DNA of 64,000 bases, taken from Prevotella sp. GTDB lineage: Bacteria; Bacteroidota; Bacteroidia; Bacteroidales; Bacteroidaceae. This document shows, piece by piece, positions 60,917-64,000 of the stretch. The stretch is taken from positions 1 through 64,000 of the forward strand of contig JAGCZA010000142.1 of NCBI GenBank assembly GCA_017960525.1, written 5' to 3'. The notes below the pieces were generated by a model that worked only from the letters and a program-made list of their open reading frames with translations, did not search any database and was not told where the DNA came from. The translations under genes were made by a program, and so were the position numbers. The stretch's first letter is position 1. Each line of letters begins with the position of its first letter.

Positions 60917-62122
60917 TCAGGGAGGAGCGAGACGTTTGCGGCGGTTGTCAATATAGATGGTGCGGGGGGAGGAACGGAGGATGCGCTGGCCGAGGAGGTT
61001 GTAGCGGATGCCGGGCTTTTCGGGGGCGGAGGTGAGGTGGGGTAGGGCGGTCTCTATGCAAACTTGGCAGGAGTCGAGGATGCGCCTGTTCTTGTCGCAA
61101 AGGAAGATGTAGGCGGTTCCTTGGGTCGTTGGGGTGAGAGGGAAGTCCAGGGTGGTAGTTTCGCCAGGGGTTACGGTGGTGATTTGGTCAATGGCGGAAG
61201 GCTGGAGGGGGAGGTGAGGTTCCGTATTTATATAGAGGTGGAAGCCTGTGTAGTGGAGGGTACCGTTGTTGGTGATGGTGGCGGTGATGGTGGCGGGTTT
61301 CTTTTCGCAGAGCACGATGTGGCCGAGTCGGCCATCAAGATTCTGAATTTGCGGGGTGATGTCGCACACGAGCGTTTGCATTGAGCTGTAGCCGCCGATG
61401 CCCGTCTCGTCGTCGACGGTGTACCAGCCGTCGCCTTGGCCTCCCCAACCGAAGTTGAAGTGGTAGAGGCCGGTGCTGGCCTGGTAGCCGTCGATGACTG
61501 CGGTGTGGCCGCTGCCTGTTTGGGATAGTCCTGAACAGAGCATTGGGCGGCCCGAAGAGAGGTTGGCGTAGATGAGTTCTTCCCAGGCCCTCTGTGTGTA
61601 CGCCGCCTTCTGGCGGAAGGAGCAGAGCAACCGCATCTGGCGGTTCAGGGCGTAGGCCATCCGCTCGTCGTAGCCGTTAGTGGAATTGTTGCCAAAGGTC
61701 AGACCCGCTGTAGTGGCGAGCGCGTAGACAAGTGTAGCCACCGCCTGGTTCTGCTCTGCCGTTCCACTGCCCTCAAGCGGCATCAGCTCCCATTCCAATG
61801 GCGTTCCTGCGGGCAGGGACAGCGTGACACCGTCGTAGACTGGCGTGGTGTGGAGCAGGGCGTTGGGGTTATCGCGGCGGAAATGGTAGGCCACCTGTGC
61901 GCCAGCTATGGCTATGCAGCCTGCCAGACTATGTTGTCCGCCCTGTAGTGGGGTCAGCAGATTGTAAGGCTCGCCCTGATGCCAATGGGTCTCTATGAGG
62001 GGGGCTATGTCAGTCCAACCATTCTTGTAGGCAGGAAGCTTGTGTCGGGGCTGTGCCTGGCCAAGCAAGATAGCGGCAAAAAGCAGAAGGGTTGCTGAGG
62101 CGGCTCTCAAAGATGGGAACAT
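60917..62122 (-). CDS. Secreted C10 (streptopain-type) protease lacking a long propeptide
   Basis: 401 residues with a signal peptide (ATLLLFAAILLGQAQ). The catalytic domain starts almost at once: HWHQGEPYNLLTP, nucleophile Cys69 in SLAGCIAIAGAQVAYH, His206 in GSGHTAVIDGY and Trp226 in HFNFGWGGQ. Unlike the first C10 gene, only about 15 residues lie between signal and domain, so no classical pro-domain is present. Residues about 265-355 form a beta-sandwich. The end (GIRYNLLGQRIL ... IYIDNRRKR) resembles a type A C-terminal secretion tail. It is followed by terC 12 bp upstream on the same strand. Confidence 0.88.
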   Translation of the reverse strand: MFPSLRAASATLLLFAAILLGQAQPRHKLPAYKNGWTDIAPLIETHWHQGEPYNLLTPLQGGQHSLAGCIAIAGAQVAYHFRRDNPNALLHTTPVYDGVTLSLPAGTPLEWELMPLEGSGTAEQNQAVATLVYALATTAGLTFGNNSTNGYDERMAYALNRQMRLLCSFRQKAAYTQRAWEELIYANLSSGRPMLCSGLSQTGSGHTAVIDGYQASTGLYHFNFGWGGQGDGWYTVDDETGIGGYSSMQTLVCDITPQIQNLDGRLGHIVLCEKKPATITATITNNGTLHYTGFHLYINTEPHLPLQPSAIDQITTVTPGETTTLDFPLTPTTQGTAYIFLCDKNRRILDSCQVCIETALPHLTSAPEKPGIRYNLLGQRILRSSPRTIYIDNRRKRLAPP

Positions 62123-62134
62123 AGCGGCGGGAAG

Positions 62135-63127
62135 TCAGGCTTTCTCCCTGCGTGTGACCACCACAGAGAGGAGCATCGAGAGCACCAGCACGCCGAAAAT
62201 GATGAGCAGCGAGACTGGAGTGGGCACCTCGATGTGGGGTATGTTGAGATGCAGGCCCACCAACTCGCCCAGACTGTTGATGTATTCGTTCATGGCCAGT
62301 AGCATTTTCAAGCCCACGAAGATGAGGATGATACCCAGGCCGTAGTTCAGGTACTTGAAGAACTTGGCCACGGCTGCCAAAGCGAAGTAAAGTGCCCGCA
62401 GGCCCAGGATGGCAAAGATGTTCGAGGTCAGCACGATGAACGGGTCGCGGCTTACGGAGAAGACGGCAGGGATGGAGTCTACGGCGAAAGCCACGTCGGT
62501 AGTCTCGATAGTGAGCAGAGTAATGAACAGCGGTGTGGCCAGCCAGGAGCCGCTTTCCTTCACAAAGAACTTGTCATCGTGCATCTTGTCAGTGACTGGG
62601 AAGAAGCGCTTGAACAGTCTCACGATGATGTTTTGCGACGGGTCGGCCTCTTCGTCGTCTTTATGGCTGAAGAGCTTGAAGCCCGTGTAGAGCAGGAACA
62701 GGCCGAAGAGACCCAGCACCCACTCGAACTTCGTAACGATAGCGGCACCGGCAAAGATGAAGACACTACGCAATACCAGTGCGCCGAAGATGCCCCAGAA
62801 GAGCACTTCGTGCTGGAATTTACGCTTGATGCCGAAGAAGGAGAAGAGCATGAGGAAGACAAACAGATTGTCCATCGAGAGCGACTTCTCAATCAGGTAG
62901 CCGGCCAGGAACTCCATCGCCTTCTCGTGTGGCTGCTCAGGATAAAAGAGGTAGATGCCGCCGCAGAAGAGCAGCGACACACCTATCCACACGCCCGTCA
63001 TCTTCAGGGCCTCCTTGACGCTGACTTCATGCTCGCCTTTCTTGCCGAACATCTTCAGGTCGGCAATGAGCATTATAAATACAAGGACGTAGAACAAGAG
63101 CCACGCCCAGAGGGGAAGTATATCCAT
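62135..63127 (-). CDS. TerC/Alx-family membrane protein (probable Mn2+ exporter)
   Basis: 330 residues with about nine membrane helices. YLIEKSLSMDNLFVFLMLF carries the conserved acidic TerC motif, and TIETTDVAFAVDSIPAVFS is the second family signature with Asp residues in the membrane. Alx/TerC proteins export manganese and, in some hosts, confer tellurite resistance. No other ter genes are present. It is separated from the carbamoyltransferase gene by 10 bp and from the C10 gene by 12 bp. Confidence 0.9.
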   Translation of the reverse strand: MDILPLWAWLLFYVLVFIMLIADLKMFGKKGEHEVSVKEALKMTGVWIGVSLLFCGGIYLFYPEQPHEKAMEFLAGYLIEKSLSMDNLFVFLMLFSFFGIKRKFQHEVLFWGIFGALVLRSVFIFAGAAIVTKFEWVLGLFGLFLLYTGFKLFSHKDDEEADPSQNIIVRLFKRFFPVTDKMHDDKFFVKESGSWLATPLFITLLTIETTDVAFAVDSIPAVFSVSRDPFIVLTSNIFAILGLRALYFALAAVAKFFKYLNYGLGIILIFVGLKMLLAMNEYINSLGELVGLHLNIPHIEVPTPVSLLIIFGVLVLSMLLSVVVTRREKA

Positions 63128-63137
63128 TGCTTACTGT

Positions 63138-64000
63138 TTACAAGGCTTCGAGCATTCGTTTCAGGACCACTGAGCAACTGATTTCGCGGTTGGCGGCTTC
63201 AGGGATGACCAGGGAGTTCGGGCTTTCGATAACATCGTCGGTGACGATGAGATTACGGCGCACGGGCAGACAATGCATGAACTTGCCGTTGTTGGTCCAC
63301 GACATGTGCTCAGTATCTACCGTCCACGAGCGGTCTTCGCAGGTTATCTTGCCGTAGTCGGCAGGATTGGTGACGCCCGGATTCGACCAGTTCTTGGCGT
63401 AGATGAAGTCGGCTCCCTCAAAAGCCTTGCGCTGGTCGTACTCCACGCGGGCGCCCTTCACAAACTGGGGGTCAAGCTCGTAGCCCTCGGGGTGGGTGAT
63501 GACCAGGTCTATGTCCTTGTCGGCCAACATCCACTGGGCGAAACTGTTGGGCACGGCCTGCGGTAGGGCGCGGCAATGGGGCGCCCAGGTGAGGACGACC
63601 TTGGGGCGGGCTGCGATACCATCGCAGCCTACGGAACAGGGGAGGTTTTCCTTGATGGTGATGAGGTCGGCAAAGGCCTGCAAAGGGTGCACGGTGGCTG
63701 TCTCCATTGCAAAGACGGGGCGGCCGCTGTAGCGGATGAACTGCTGGAGCACGGTCTCGGCATAGTCGTATTCGCGGTCGGTGAGGCCGGCGAAGGAGCG
63801 CACGCCGATGATGTCGCAATAGCAGCCCATTACGGGGATGGCCTCCAAGAGATGCTCGCTCTTGTCACCGTCCATGATGACGCCGCGCTCGGTCTCCAGT
63901 TTCCAGGCGCCGGCATTGACGTCGAGCACGATGACGTTCATGCCCAGGTTCATAGCGGCCTTTTGGGTGGAGAGGCGTGTGCGCAGGCTGTTGTTGAAGA
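63138..64000 (-). CDS. argF': N-succinyl/N-acetylornithine carbamoyltransferase (5' part beyond window)
   Basis: Partial: open past the right edge with no start inside the window. The visible part begins FNNSLRTRLSTQKAAMNLGM, the carbamoyl-phosphate STRTR-like motif. HCLPVRRN and IESPNSLVIPEAANREIS match the Bacteroidota enzyme that acts on an N-acylated ornithine instead of free ornithine in arginine synthesis. In the loop MDGDKSEHLL, the position that from memory is Glu in the acetyl-specific and Pro in the succinyl-specific enzyme is Ser, which I read as favouring the succinyl type (inference). Confidence 0.88.
   Translation of the reverse strand, partial: FNNSLRTRLSTQKAAMNLGMNVIVLDVNAGAWKLETERGVIMDGDKSEHLLEAIPVMGCYCDIIGVRSFAGLTDREYDYAETVLQQFIRYSGRPVFAMETATVHPLQAFADLITIKENLPCSVGCDGIAARPKVVLTWAPHCRALPQAVPNSFAQWMLADKDIDLVITHPEGYELDPQFVKGARVEYDQRKAFEGADFIYAKNWSNPGVTNPADYGKITCEDRSWTVDTEHMSWTNNGKFMHCLPVRRNLIVTDDVIESPNSLVIPEAANREISCSVVLKRMLEAL

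Noticed and set aside
62135-63127. TerC as part of a tellurite-resistance operon
   Set aside because: No terZABDE genes nearby; sequence and context fit the stand-alone Alx/TerC manganese exporter class.

Overview
The window reads as a chromosomal piece of a Bacteroidota bacterium, most likely Prevotella or a close relative. The evidence is the Bacteroidota promoter type (TTTG, 19-21 nt, TAnnTTTG) found repeatedly upstream of genes, and the marker genes gldH, serine palmitoyltransferase, N-succinyl/acetyl-ornithine carbamoyltransferase, two C10 (streptopain-type) secreted proteases, DUF4450, DUF4924 and DUF4105 proteins, an M56/TonB fusion, and an OMP_b-brl_3 TonB-dependent receptor. The genus is inference. 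I saw no rRNA, tRNA, CRISPR array or intact transposase.

Layout. 1-2000: tail of a secreted protein, then a C10 protease with a dockerin-like C-terminus. 2.1-5.35 kb: RecD-like helicase and a secreted type B carboxylesterase, followed by 70-bp tandem repeats. 5.76-8.23 kb: BlaI/BlaR-type regulator pair. 8.5-12.8 kb: a four-gene operon (DUF4105, alkaline-phosphatase-like pseudoenzyme, CDF transporter, HAD phosphatase). 13.1-16.0 kb: holB, ricT, gldH. 16.0-22.5 kb: glycosyltransferase and flippase, plus a compact Tat cluster (tatA, tatC, a polyferredoxin with an internal Tat-like signal, and a Tat-lipoprotein aldo/keto reductase). 22.7-25.3 kb: four-subunit 2-oxoacid:ferredoxin oxidoreductase. 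25.4-27.7 kb: divergent serine palmitoyltransferase and lipid kinase. 27.7-34.0 kb: fucP-type symporter, ECF sigma-factor operon, secA. 34.2-41.6 kb: EamA and small membrane transporters, beta-helix protein, dehydrogenase, CE1-like esterase, iron alcohol dehydrogenase. 41.6-48.4 kb: a small-RNA-like unit between repeated operator-like sites, a LacI regulator, a TonB receptor and a GH9 glucanase. 48.6-53.1 kb: tandem acyl-CoA synthetases and trpS. 53.1-59.0 kb: six-gene minus-strand operon (small membrane protein, DUF4450, LysE, DUF4924, rfbD, lipoprotein). 59.1-60.9 kb: an A+T-rich island with an orphan gene, a BspA-type leucine-rich fragment and a decayed MntA/HepT toxin-antitoxin pair. 60.9-64 kb: second C10 protease, TerC, and a partial ornithine carbamoyltransferase.

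The most unusual signals are these. (1) Two unrelated repeat families share one architecture: exactly three units at an exact 22-bp period, palindromic, always just 3' of a gene, each family present twice. (2) A block of A/C-ending codon usage covers the second acyl-CoA synthetase and stops inside trpS. (3) A membrane polyferredoxin carries an internal twin-arginine segment and lies next to tatAC. (4) The alkaline-phosphatase-like protein has lost most metal ligands. (5) A short promoter-terminator unit lies between repeated dyads upstream of lacI. (6) The MntA/HepT remnant can be reconstructed.
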